Shown piece by piece: positions 1 through 7,038 of a DNA stretch of 18,095 nt. How positions within the stretch are numbered: the first letter of the stretch is position 1; each line of letters starts with the position of its first letter. The position numbers and the translations under genes are program-made. Source of the DNA: JBMNQS01 sp050944255 (GTDB lineage Bacteria; Bacillota; Clostridia; Christensenellales; Maliibacteriaceae). The notes below the pieces were generated by a model. That model saw only the letters and a list, made by a program, of their open reading frames with translations, was not told where the DNA came from and did no database searches. Location of the stretch: contig JBMNQS010000044.1 in the NCBI GenBank assembly GCA_050944255.1, forward strand, positions 1-18,095. The letters run 5' to 3'.

Positions 1-300
1 GACGCCGCAGGTGACGACAAAAGCGCAATAGATGCCCGAGACGATGGAAAACGGAATAAACAGGCCGGGGACCAGAAGGCTGACGCCCGTAAGAAACGAA
101 AGGAAAACGGCGCCCACGGCGGTGAAGATCAGCAGCACCAGGCTCTGGTTGGCATGGAATCTTGCGTAGGCCGAATGCGGGCTGATGATCAGCGGCATAA
201 AAAACAGAAGGTAGGCAAAGCCGCCGCAGAGCTTGTTCCGCGCCGTATCCTCCGGGTCAAAATTGTCAAAGGCTTCCCGATTGACGTTGCTGTTGTTCAT
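1..300 (-). CDS. Small multi-pass membrane protein, DUF4870/Tic20-like (5' part only)
   Basis: The gene runs off the left edge, so only the first 100 residues are visible, starting at the ATG at 300-298. The N-terminal 20 residues are polar and acidic (Asn/Asp-rich). They are followed by at least three hydrophobic stretches at about residues 24-40, 51-68 and 72-98. The short motif YARFHANQSLVL between the first and second stretch resembles the RFHANQ signature of DUF4870/Tic20-like small membrane proteins of Firmicutes. That is a family resemblance recalled from knowledge, not a search result. The function of these proteins is largely unknown. An AAGGAAAG sequence lies about 14 nt upstream of the ATG, rather far for a ribosome-binding site. 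The gene is divergent from the amino-acid transporter and has its own extended -10 promoter at 358-366. Confidence 0.7.
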   Translation of the reverse strand, partial: MNNSNVNREAFDNFDPEDTARNKLCGGFAYLLFFMPLIISPHSAYARFHANQSLVLLIFTAVGAVFLSFLTGVSLLVPGLFIPFSIVSGIYCAFVVTCGV

Positions 301-357
301 GAAGGGTCAAACTTTCCTTGGTGGATTATTTTTCGCTTACGGGCCGCGATAAAAAAG

Positions 358-366
358 ATTATAGCA
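358..366 (-). promoter_or_regulatory. Extended -10 promoter of the membrane protein gene
   Basis: Read on the minus strand this is TGCTATAAT, a perfect extended -10 (TGn plus TATAAT). No good -35 is visible 16-18 bp upstream, which extended -10 promoters tolerate. Transcription would start near 352, giving a leader of about 50 nt before the ATG at 300. Confidence 0.55.
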
Positions 367-503
367 GATGCGGGCGCGGCAAATGAGGCGATTTTGTAAA
401 TTATCCGGGCGCGCCGTCCGTCCGGGGAGGAGTCGCGCTGTGAATCCGTCAACATAAAAATACAAGAATATGGGATAAATATACGAAACAGAGGTTTTCA
501 GAG

Positions 504-562
504 AAAAAAAGATTCTTTTTTTAGGTAAAAGGCTTGTTTTATGGGAGGATCGCATGTATAAT
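504..562 (+). promoter_or_regulatory. Promoter of the amino-acid ABC transporter, with UP-like element
   Basis: TTGTTT at 534-539 and a perfect TATAAT at 557-562 are separated by 17 bp. Upstream, positions 504-530 form an A-tract then T-tract then AAAA block, ending just before the -35. This is the order expected of a bacterial UP element contacted by the RNA polymerase alpha subunit. The predicted start is near 569, giving a leader of about 52 nt. The weak -35 but strong -10 and UP region suggest appreciable basal expression. Confidence 0.7.
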
Positions 563-620
563 TATCCGTATTGATGCAAAACAGACATCGAAATTACCAA
601 TTAAAGGAGCGTATGGAATA

Positions 621-1466
621 ATGAAGAACAAGAGCTTTGCAATTTTGGTGGCGCTGCTGGTGATGCTGTCGCTGCTGCTGGCCGGTTGCGGAAACGGCGG
701 GAGCCAGGCTTCCCCCTCGGCGCCTGTGGATTCCCCTTCGACGCCTGACGCGGCGTCCCCCTCACAGAGCGAGGAGCCGGGCGAGGCTACGGAAGTCGAT
801 GCCATCAAAGCTAGCGGCAAGATCGTTATGCTGACCAACGCGTCCTTCCCGCCCTTTGAGTACATCGAAGGCGGTGAGGTAGTGGGCATCGACGTGGACG
901 TGGCAGGTGAGATCGCCAAGGACCTGGGCGTTGAGCTGGAGATCCTCGACATGAACTTCGACCTTCTGATCGACGCGGTGAAATCCGGTAAGGGCGACTT
1001 TGCCGCCGCCGGCATGACCGTACGCCCCGACCGTCTGGAGCAGGTGGACTTCTCCATCAATTACGTCAGGAGCACGCAGATGATCCTCGTGCCCGCCGAC
1101 AGTGATATCACTGCCGATGATCTGGACGGCAAAGTCATCGCCGTGCAGGAATCCACCACCGGCGACTTCTATGTCTCCGACGAGATTGACGCCAAGGAAG
1201 TGCTGCGCTTCAAGAGCGCCGTCGACGCCGGAGCGGCTCTTTCCGCCGGCAAGTGCGACGCGGTGGTCATCGACGAACTGCCCGCCAAAGCCATCGCCGC
1301 CAAATCCGACGGCAAGCTGAAGGTTCTGGACGACGCCCTCACCGAGGAGGATTATGCCATCGCCATCAAGAAGGGCAGCGCCCTTAAAGCGGCCATCGAC
1401 CAGACGCTGGAGCGCCTGATCGCCGAGGGCAAGCTCGACGAGTATGCCGAGAAACATATGAACTAA
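621..1466 (+). CDS. Amino-acid ABC transporter substrate-binding lipoprotein (family 3)
   Basis: Captures a polar amino acid outside the membrane and delivers it to the permease encoded downstream. The 281-residue protein begins with a lipoprotein signal peptide: basic MKNK, a hydrophobic core and the lipobox LAGC, so Cys23 should be lipidated. A Ser/Pro/Glu-rich linker (about 27-55) precedes a type-2 periplasmic-binding fold. The early FPPFEY segment and the later GKGDFAAAGMTVRPDR segment are characteristic of SBP family 3 (GlnH/HisJ/FliY). The start at 621 was chosen because an AAAGGAG site ends 11 nt upstream and the nearer ATG at 613 runs straight into a stop. Substrate cannot be assigned from sequence. 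It is the first gene of a three-gene importer operon and is separated from the permease by a strong terminator. Confidence 0.93.
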   Translation: MKNKSFAILVALLVMLSLLLAGCGNGGSQASPSAPVDSPSTPDAASPSQSEEPGEATEVDAIKASGKIVMLTNASFPPFEYIEGGEVVGIDVDVAGEIAKDLGVELEILDMNFDLLIDAVKSGKGDFAAAGMTVRPDRLEQVDFSINYVRSTQMILVPADSDITADDLDGKVIAVQESTTGDFYVSDEIDAKEVLRFKSAVDAGAALSAGKCDAVVIDELPAKAIAAKSDGKLKVLDDALTEEDYAIAIKKGSALKAAIDQTLERLIAEGKLDEYAEKHMN

Positions 1467-1483
1467 GGGAAATTTATACAGGG

Positions 1484-1524
1484 CGTAAGCACGCAGGGAT
1501 TTTCCTGCGTGCTTACGATTTTTT
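1484..1524 (+). terminator. Intra-operon terminator between binding protein and permease
   Basis: A perfect 14-bp inverted repeat, CGTAAGCACGCAGG (1484-1497) with its complement at 1504-1517, encloses a 6-nt loop and is followed within two bases by six Ts (1519-1524). No separate promoter is evident before the permease, so partial read-through probably sets a high ratio of binding protein to membrane components. Confidence 0.88.
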
Positions 1525-1554
1525 GATCGATACCGGACATAAAGGAGTGACCGC

Positions 1555-2253
1555 ATGCCGGAATTTTTGCAGAAATTGATACGTTCCTTCGAAATTGCCG
1601 TGATCGACGACAACCGGTGGAAGATGTACTTGGAGGGTATCGGCAACACGCTGGCCATCACGGCGGTGGCCACGCTGATCGGCATTTTTATCGGCATGGT
1701 CGTCGCCATCGTCAAGGTGGCCGCTGTAAAAAACCGAAGGCTGCGCCCGCTGGAAAGCCTGTGCGATCTGTATCTGACCGTGATCCGCGGCACGCCGGTG
1801 GTGGTACAGCTTTTAATCCTGTATACCGTGGTGTTTGCCTCCATGAGAAACAGCGTCCCCGTGGCCATGATCGGTTTTGGCATCAACTCCGGCGCGTACG
1901 TGGCGGAAATATTCAGAAGCGGCATACAGTCCATCGAGCTGGGCCAGACCGAAGCCGGCCGCTCCCTGGGCCTGACCCAGGGGGCCACCATGCGGTTCAT
2001 CATCCTGCCGCAGGCCATAAAAAACATACTGCCGGCGCTTTTCAACGAATTCATCGTGCTTTTGAAGGAAACCTCGGTAGTGGGCTATATCGCCGTGCGC
2101 GACCTGACCAAGGTGGCCGACGGCATCAAGGGCAGCACGTTTGAGCCCATGCCGCTGTACGTGGCGGCTCTGGTGTACCTGGTGATGGTCATCGGCCTGA
2201 CCCAGGTGCAAAAGAGACTTGAAAGGAGGTTGTCGGCAGGTGATAGACGTTAA
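1555..2253 (+). CDS. Amino-acid ABC transporter permease
   Basis: Forms the membrane channel of the importer, probably as a homodimer. The 232-residue protein belongs to the HisMQ/GlnP permease family. It has an N-terminal cytoplasmic segment, then membrane helices at about 28-55, 85-105 and 195-215, with further hydrophobic stretches between them. The family signature RGTPVVVQL (about 81-89) is clear. The cytoplasmic EAA loop, EAGRSLGLTQGATMRFIILPQA (in two halves EAGRSLGLTQ and GATMRFIILPQA), docks onto the ATPase. An AAAGGAG ribosome-binding site sits 8 nt before the ATG. Its 3' end overlaps the ATPase gene by 14 bp, so the two are probably translationally coupled. Confidence 0.94.
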   Translation: MPEFLQKLIRSFEIAVIDDNRWKMYLEGIGNTLAITAVATLIGIFIGMVVAIVKVAAVKNRRLRPLESLCDLYLTVIRGTPVVVQLLILYTVVFASMRNSVPVAMIGFGINSGAYVAEIFRSGIQSIELGQTEAGRSLGLTQGATMRFIILPQAIKNILPALFNEFIVLLKETSVVGYIAVRDLTKVADGIKGSTFEPMPLYVAALVYLVMVIGLTQVQKRLERRLSAGDRR

Positions 2254-2962
2254 AGGCCTTCGCAAGTCGTTTAAGGACAACGAGGTGCTCTGCGGTATCG
2301 ACGAGCACATTTCCCGCGGTGAAAAGGTGGTTATCGTGGGACCCTCCGGATCGGGAAAATCCACGTTTCTGCGGTGCCTGAACCTGTTGGAGGAACCCAC
2401 CGAGGGGCAGATCGTGTTCGATGGGATCGAATTGACCGACCCCAAGACCGATATCAACCGCATCCGTACGAAGATGGGCATGGTGTTCCAGCAGTTCAAC
2501 CTGTTCCCGCACCTGACGGTGCGTAAAAACATTACGCTGGCGCCGGTACATCTGAAACTGATGACCGAGGACGAGGCCAATGAGCGCGCCGCGGAGCTTC
2601 TTTCGAGAATCGGCCTTCTGGACAAGATCGACGAGCATCCAAGGCGGCTTTCCGGCGGCCAGCAGCAGCGCATCGCCATCATCCGCGCCCTGGCGATGAA
2701 TCCCGAGGTGATGCTCTTTGACGAACCCACCTCCGCGCTGGACCCGGAGATGGTGGGCGAGGTGCTCTCTTTAATGCGCGAACTGGCCAACGCAGGCATG
2801 ACCATGGTGGTGGTGACCCACGAAATGGGCTTTGCCCGCGAGGTGGCCAACCGCGTGCTGTTTATGGACGAGGGGCTCGTGGTGGAGCGGGCGAATCCGC
2901 AGGAATTTTTTGATCGCCCCAAGCATCCGCGTCTGCAGGAGTTCCTCAGGCAGGTGCTTTGA
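2240..2962 (+). CDS. Amino-acid ABC transporter ATP-binding protein
   Basis: Powers the importer by ATP hydrolysis at the cytoplasmic face. The 240-residue protein has every expected motif: Walker A GPSGSGKST (34-42), a Q-loop in VFQQFNLFPHLTV, signature LSGGQ (137-141), Walker B MLFDEP with Asp161/Glu162, D-loop SALD, and switch His194. The length and motif spacing match the GlnQ/HisP polar amino-acid subfamily. I place the start at GTG 2240 because a near-perfect GAAAGGAGGT (2221-2230) lies 9 nt upstream. The open frame continues upstream, but starting there would bury that site. The gene overlaps the end of the permease. It is followed by a strong terminator closing the operon. Confidence 0.95.
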   Translation: MIDVKGLRKSFKDNEVLCGIDEHISRGEKVVIVGPSGSGKSTFLRCLNLLEEPTEGQIVFDGIELTDPKTDINRIRTKMGMVFQQFNLFPHLTVRKNITLAPVHLKLMTEDEANERAAELLSRIGLLDKIDEHPRRLSGGQQQRIAIIRALAMNPEVMLFDEPTSALDPEMVGEVLSLMRELANAGMTMVVVTHEMGFAREVANRVLFMDEGLVVERANPQEFFDRPKHPRLQEFLRQVL

Positions 2963-2981
2963 CGGGGCCGGGAAAGCTGTT

Positions 2982-3009
2982 AAAAGGGGCTTTTTTAAAG
3001 CCCCTTTTT
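2982..3009 (+). terminator. Terminator of the amino-acid transporter operon
   Basis: The 12-bp stem AAAAGGGGCTTT (2982-2993) pairs with AAAGCCCCTTTT (2997-3008) around a 3-nt loop and ends in a T5 run. The A-rich left side means it could also work on the minus strand, although no minus gene needs it here. Confidence 0.88.
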
Positions 3010-3069
3010 GCAACGCCGTTTTTCCAAAATGAACCATCTGAAAATGTTTGCGCGCCGGGTCTTGGGGAT

Positions 3070-3098
3070 TTGCCCCGAAAGTGCAATTGTTGTATAAT
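3070..3098 (+). promoter_or_regulatory. Promoter of the DUF951-lepB-M23 operon
   Basis: TTGCCC (3070-3075) and perfect TATAAT (3093-3098) are separated by 17 bp. The predicted start is near 3105, about 36 nt before the DUF951 start codon. Two copies of TGCAATTG (3082-3089 and 3108-3115) bracket the -10, as does a GTGCA/TGCAC inverted repeat (3081-3085, 3102-3106); either could be an operator. Confidence 0.75.
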
Positions 3099-3140
3099 GG
3101 ATGCACTTGCAATTGCTTTGTATAAAAAGAGGTGGCCATA

Positions 3141-3356
3141 GTGACAACCATGCTCAAAGGGGATTGGGGCATCTGCGTGGGCGATGTGGTCCGCACGAAA
3201 AAGACGCATCCCTGCGGAGAAGATACGTGGCAGGTGAAGCGTATCGGCGCCGATATCAAAATGCGTTGCAGGGGGTGCGGGAGACTGGTGATGCTGCCCC
3301 GCGCCGAATTTATAAAGCGGGTAAAAACCGTGCTGGAAAAAGCCGGCCAGGAATGA
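3141..3356 (+). CDS. DUF951 family protein (possible small zinc-binding protein)
   Basis: This is a 71-residue protein with the conserved layout of DUF951: VGDVVRTKKTHPCG, a central WQVKRIGADIKMRC block, then CRGCGR and VMLPRAEF. Cysteines in HPCG and CRGCG could bind a metal ion. The biochemical role of the family is unknown; members are short, mostly in Firmicutes, and I recall Bacillus YyzM as one. I chose GTG 3141 because AGAGGT (3128-3133) lies 7 nt upstream. An earlier in-frame GTG at 3132 would overlap that site, and a later ATG at 3150 is also possible. The gene is first in an operon. Its stop lies 12 bp before the signal peptidase start, so the two are probably co-translated. Confidence 0.85.
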   Translation: MTTMLKGDWGICVGDVVRTKKTHPCGEDTWQVKRIGADIKMRCRGCGRLVMLPRAEFIKRVKTVLEKAGQE

Positions 3357-3368
3357 GGACTACCACCT

Positions 3369-4943
3369 ATGAGAGATGATCGCAGGTTCGACGACGAATA
3401 TCCGCAGGAGAGCGAGCGGAATTCGTCCGATGGCTATGACCGGGAGCCGGAGCTCCTGTATTCGCATCAGCGTTATGATCCGGGCGAATACGGCCGCCGC
3501 AGAGAAAGCGCAAAGAGTGAGCGTCAAAACCGTTATCCGTCCAGCGGCCGTTATCGCAGGGATGTGGACAGCGCCATTTTCCGTGACGAGCGCCATGACG
3601 CCGGCGGGTACGGCCGCGGCGAGTCCTCCGGCGGCAGCTACGTCCGAAGGAGCGCCACCGCCTACAGCCGCGACGGCCAGCATTCCGGCCAGCGGCTTTC
3701 GGATACGGACCGGGAAAGGTCCAGGCAGCGCGCGCGAGTGGCGCAGGGCGATGCCGGGGACGCCATGATGGACACTTACTCCATGCCGCGCATCACGCCC
3801 CGGCAGGAGCAGCAATACGGCCGGCGCACCGCGCCGAGCCGGCGGGCGTTTTACGAGCAGCCCGGTTACGCCAAAAGGCAGACGGACGACGAGCCCCTTT
3901 ATGCATCGGCGGACTTGGACATCGATTATTTCCACAGCCCTTCACAGACGTACTCCACGCTGGAGGAGCAGTTCGAGGACGCCGTGCAGAGCGAGCGTGC
4001 CGGGGACCTACCGCCGCGCTATATGCCGCCGGTTCCCGCGCGCAATACCGGCGCGTTTTCGCAGGATGGTTATGGGCCCGGCGAGGCGCCCTGGCCGCCC
4101 CCCCGGCCGCCCCAGCCGTACGGCCGGCCGGCAGAGATTGCAACCCGGCCCGTGGCGCCGGCTGCCCGGCCGGATATGGGGCTGACCGCCTCCATCCATA
4201 TGGAGACGATGCGCATAGCCGCCGCCGATCTCAAGGCGGACGATGCCGGCAAGGGCGGCAAAAAGAGCAGGGCCGAAGTGAACCCTATCCCCACCCATAC
4301 GTCCCGGCCCGGCTATCTGGAAAAAGACATCACCAATCAAAACAGATACAAGCGCAAAATGTCCGCTTCCATGCGCAATTTTGTGGAGTGGATCGTCGTA
4401 TTGGCGTCCGCTGTGGCCGTGGCGTTCGTCATACGCGCCTATTTCGTCAGTTTTTTCAGGGTCAAGGGCCCCTCCATGGAGCCTACGCTCTATACCGGTG
4501 AGCGGGTGGTGGTCAATAAAATCTCGTATAAAACCGGCGGAGAGATCCGAAGATTCGATGTGGTGGTCTGCGAATTCCCCGAAAGCACCGAGCATTACGT
4601 CAAGCGGGTCATAGCCCTTCCCGGAGAGACCGTTTCCATTGCCCGCGGACAGGTGTTCATAGGCGGTCAGGCGCTCAAGGAGGACTTCGTGGTCATGGGC
4701 GATGCGGACAATATGCCCGAAATGGTGGTGCCCGAGGACAGCTACATGGTCATGGGCGACCACAGGTCCGAGTCCATGGACAGCCGTTTCCAGTCCATCG
4801 GCCCCATATCAAAGGATATGATTATCGGGCGGGCCATGGCCATCACCTGGCCCCTTGATAAACTGGCGGTCCTGCCGCGCCTGGAAGAACAGGTGGGCAA
4901 TCCCTACTACATTACCCAAGGCATCAATTCAAGGCCCCGGTAA
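3369..4943 (+). CDS. lepB: Signal peptidase I with a ~330-residue disordered N-terminal extension
   Basis: Cleaves signal peptides from exported proteins at the outer face of the membrane. The catalytic domain occupies only the last third of this 524-residue protein. A single membrane anchor (about 338-356) is followed by the GPSMEPTL box with nucleophile Ser369, the YVKRVIALPGE box with general-base Lys412, and the family box MGDHRSESMDSR. Firmicute S26 peptidases are usually about 170-200 residues. Here residues 1-330 are low-complexity, rich in Arg, Tyr, Gly, Asp, Ser and Gln, then Pro-rich near 235-270, and should lie in the cytoplasm. The start at 3369 has GAGG 10 nt upstream and follows the DUF951 stop closely. 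An internal start near the Met-Ser-Ala-Ser segment (about 331) would give a normal-sized enzyme, but it has only a poor ribosome-binding site. Confidence 0.93.
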   Translation: MRDDRRFDDEYPQESERNSSDGYDREPELLYSHQRYDPGEYGRRRESAKSERQNRYPSSGRYRRDVDSAIFRDERHDAGGYGRGESSGGSYVRRSATAYSRDGQHSGQRLSDTDRERSRQRARVAQGDAGDAMMDTYSMPRITPRQEQQYGRRTAPSRRAFYEQPGYAKRQTDDEPLYASADLDIDYFHSPSQTYSTLEEQFEDAVQSERAGDLPPRYMPPVPARNTGAFSQDGYGPGEAPWPPPRPPQPYGRPAEIATRPVAPAARPDMGLTASIHMETMRIAAADLKADDAGKGGKKSRAEVNPIPTHTSRPGYLEKDITNQNRYKRKMSASMRNFVEWIVVLASAVAVAFVIRAYFVSFFRVKGPSMEPTLYTGERVVVNKISYKTGGEIRRFDVVVCEFPESTEHYVKRVIALPGETVSIARGQVFIGGQALKEDFVVMGDADNMPEMVVPEDSYMVMGDHRSESMDSRFQSIGPISKDMIIGRAMAITWPLDKLAVLPRLEEQVGNPYYITQGINSRPR

Positions 4944-5016
4944 CATCCGCTTATGGCGCGGCCGCCCTTGATACGTCACCCTGCGAAGGCTTTTGGACAC
5001 GGAAAAAGGAGCAGCT

Positions 5017-5859
5017 ATGCAGCAGCCAAGGAAAAAGCGCCGCTATCTGCGGCTGAATATGTCGCGCCGGACGTTTATGACCATTGTGCTGATCCTGATG
5101 GTATCGGCGTTTGTCATTGGCTTTCTCCTGGGGGCGCCGCAGCGGCAGATCGGCTATCTGGAGATCAACCCCACCACGCTGGAGAACCTGCTGCGGGCGC
5201 AGAACCAGACGGGCATCGCGTGGCAGCGTATCGGCGTACATCTTCTGGGCTACAGCCAGGGGCTGGCCGACGAGACGCCCTGCTCGCTGGAGGCCGCCGC
5301 GGCCACCGGTCAGGCGCTGGCCAGGCAGGGCGCCGCGACGCCTGAAACCGGTGAGGAAAAAAAGACGGCCCAGGCTGTTGAAAGGGAAATCGCCAAACTT
5401 TCGGATATTGCCGGACTTCTGGAAGGCGGGCTGTTTCCGCTGGAGCAGAGCGCCGGATTTGACTATGCCAACACTTGGGGCGCCGAGCGGACCTACGGCG
5501 GCGACAGGAAGCACGAGGGCATTGACATCTTCGCAGAAAGCGGCACGCCCATCCGCGCAGTGGCCGGCGGCAAGGTCATTTCCAAGGGCTGGCTGGAACT
5601 GGGCGGCTGGCAGATTGAAATCCTCGCCGAAAACGGTGTACGCCACTATTACGCCCACATGTCCCGCTACGCGGAAAATATCAACCGGGGCGACACCGTG
5701 GAGCAGGGAGCGGTGATCGGCTACGTGGGCGATACCGGCTACGGCCCCGAGGGCACCACGGGCCAGTTCGAGCCGCACCTGCACTTTGGACTCTACGACG
5801 AAAAGAACAGGGCCTTCAATCCCTACCCGTATCTGCTCTACTGGAACGACGATCTGTAA
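5017..5859 (+). CDS. Membrane-anchored M23 family metallopeptidase
   Basis: Probable peptidoglycan endopeptidase, or a structural relative, on the outer face of the membrane. The 280-residue protein has a very basic start (RKKRRYLRL), one membrane anchor (about 20-39) and a helical/linker region to about 140. A LytM-type M23 domain follows. The metal ligands are present: His166 and Asp170 in KHEGIDIF, and the PHLHFG motif with His254 and His256; a HYYAHM segment lies between. So the enzyme looks active, unlike degenerate SpoIIQ-type relatives. AAAAAGGAG ends 5 nt before the ATG at 5017; an earlier in-frame ATG at 4993 lacks such a site. It is the last gene of the DUF951-lepB operon, 73 bp after lepB, consistent with a role in export or wall assembly. 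Confidence 0.9.
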   Translation: MQQPRKKRRYLRLNMSRRTFMTIVLILMVSAFVIGFLLGAPQRQIGYLEINPTTLENLLRAQNQTGIAWQRIGVHLLGYSQGLADETPCSLEAAAATGQALARQGAATPETGEEKKTAQAVEREIAKLSDIAGLLEGGLFPLEQSAGFDYANTWGAERTYGGDRKHEGIDIFAESGTPIRAVAGGKVISKGWLELGGWQIEILAENGVRHYYAHMSRYAENINRGDTVEQGAVIGYVGDTGYGPEGTTGQFEPHLHFGLYDEKNRAFNPYPYLLYWNDDL

Positions 5860-5861
5860 AG

Positions 5862-5899
5862 AAAAAGGCCGGCCGGGTGAATCCCGGCCGGCCTTTTTT
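5862..5899. terminator. Bidirectional terminator between convergent genes
   Basis: GGCCGGCCGGG (5867-5877) pairs perfectly with 5883-5893 around a 5-nt loop. It is flanked by A5 on the left and T6 on the right, so it has a U-tract on either strand. It lies between the M23 gene (ends 5859) and the minus-strand lipoprotein gene (ends 5910). Confidence 0.92.
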
Positions 5900-5909
5900 A
5901 ATGGTTCGG

Positions 5910-6725
5910 TTAGTCGGTCAAATCGTATAGGGGAACGTCCTCGGGCATGCCCGCCAGGTCGATGTAATAGTCGATTTCCCGCAGGGTTTCGCTCTGCGGC
6001 TGCCAGGAGATCATGTGCCGCCACTCGGTGGCTTCCGGAGGATAGTAGACCAGTTCGATAAAGTACGTGATGGCCTCCCCGTCCATCCATACGCCGTGGA
6101 GCACGGAGCTTTGAATGTGCTCCAGCTTCATGTCGGGATGCTTCTCTATGAAGGCCGCCGCGGCCGCCACGCTGACCTCCTCCTCGCCGGTGCCGCCCAT
6201 GACCAGGGCCTCTTCCACACTCAGAGGCTTCTGGTCCGTCCCGTCGTAGCAGAACGCGATCCATTCGCCGTCGGTGCCGTAGATGGGAATCTGCTGGCCC
6301 AGAATCAGTACGTTCAGGTAGTTCCCGGCCTCCAGCATGCACGTCTTGATGTGATACGAAAAGCCGTTTCGGGCGTATTCCGGCGACTCTATAAAGGTCT
6401 TGGCCTGAAAATAGAACTTTTCGCGGACCTGGTCGTTGATGTTCTTGAGGGAATCCGTATCGTCGATAAACTTGGGGAGATCCACCTGGCAGTCAGCCTC
6501 ATCGTTTTGGAGAATCCATTGCACCGTCGGGAAATGAACGTCCGGCGCTGTGGAGGAAGGCTGCGGCGCAACGGTGGGACTGGCGCTCACCGACGGCGTC
6601 GGGCTCGTATCCGCCGGCGCCGGCAAGAGGCCGGAAGGATCTTCCGGCGGCGGCTGCAGCGTAGAACAGCCTGAAAGAAGCAGCAACAGGACCATCGTTA
6701 TGGCTGCAAGTCGTATCTTTTTCAT
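5910..6725 (-). CDS. Lipoprotein of unknown function
   Basis: This is a 271-residue protein with a clear lipoprotein signal: MKKIR, a poly-Leu core and LSGC, giving lipidated Cys20. A Pro/Ser/Thr linker (about 21-62) follows. The remaining domain (about 65-271) is acidic and probably mixed alpha/beta. Its order of elements (a conserved NDQVREKFYFQAK helix, strands, an LSVEEAL segment, then a second half with YYPPEATEWR) loosely recalls the DUF4163/DUF3298 architecture of RsiV- and PdaC-like proteins. I am not confident of that. A consensus AAGGAGG lies 7 nt before the ATG at 6725. It stands alone on the minus strand, convergent with the M23 operon and sharing its terminator. Confidence 0.85.
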   Translation of the reverse strand: MKKIRLAAITMVLLLLLSGCSTLQPPPEDPSGLLPAPADTSPTPSVSASPTVAPQPSSTAPDVHFPTVQWILQNDEADCQVDLPKFIDDTDSLKNINDQVREKFYFQAKTFIESPEYARNGFSYHIKTCMLEAGNYLNVLILGQQIPIYGTDGEWIAFCYDGTDQKPLSVEEALVMGGTGEEEVSVAAAAAFIEKHPDMKLEHIQSSVLHGVWMDGEAITYFIELVYYPPEATEWRHMISWQPQSETLREIDYYIDLAGMPEDVPLYDLTD

Positions 6726-7038
6726 CGTGAGCCTCCTTCGTTTTCCAGTGCCTGATCAGCCACTGCTGTAAGTCGTCTGGCGTGGACGGTTGTCCCTTAT
6801 AAAAACCAATTTTACCGCGAAGCCCGCCCGGCTGCCATGCCCTCCGGCAGCCGCCGAAGCGCAGGTGAACGCCGCGGCCTCCGCTCTTTGAATATTACGA
6901 TATATTGTAATGTATATTGTACGAAAATTCCAGATTGAATACGCGCCGAAGGGCACAATATAGGATTGCACACCGGGTTTTGCGCAATAAGCCTGCCGCA
7001 AAAGATGCGTCGGGCGGTCCGTTTATTTCGCCATAGCT
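6726..7038. other. Intergenic region with an AT-rich repeat island
   Basis: This spacer of about 313 bp lies upstream of the lipoprotein gene and downstream of the amidotransferase-like gene, both on the minus strand. It contains an AT-rich block with two TATATTGTA repeats (6901-6909, 6913-6921) and a 7-bp inverted repeat TTTTGCG/CGCAAAA (6978-6984, 6997-7003) without a U-tract. A TATAAG-like -10 for the lipoprotein gene is possible near 6800, but no matching -35 is clear. No convincing gene is visible. Confidence 0.5.

Larger units (their letters stand above)
301..620. other. Divergent intergenic region
   Basis: This 320-bp spacer separates the minus-strand membrane protein from the plus-strand transporter operon. 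It holds the minus promoter (358-366), an AT-rich stretch with an A7/T7 quasi-palindrome (504-522), and the plus promoter (534-562). Short open frames crossing it look like chance and have no convincing ribosome-binding site. Confidence 0.6.

Noticed and set aside
762..2054. Long open frame on the minus strand opposite the amino-acid transporter genes
   Set aside because: It lies antisense to two clear transporter genes, has no ribosome-binding site or recognisable domain, and arises from GC-rich codon usage on the other strand.
4951..6342. 463-codon minus-strand open frame spanning the M23 gene and part of the lipoprotein gene
   Set aside because: It crosses a strong bidirectional terminator and covers two better-supported genes in other frames.
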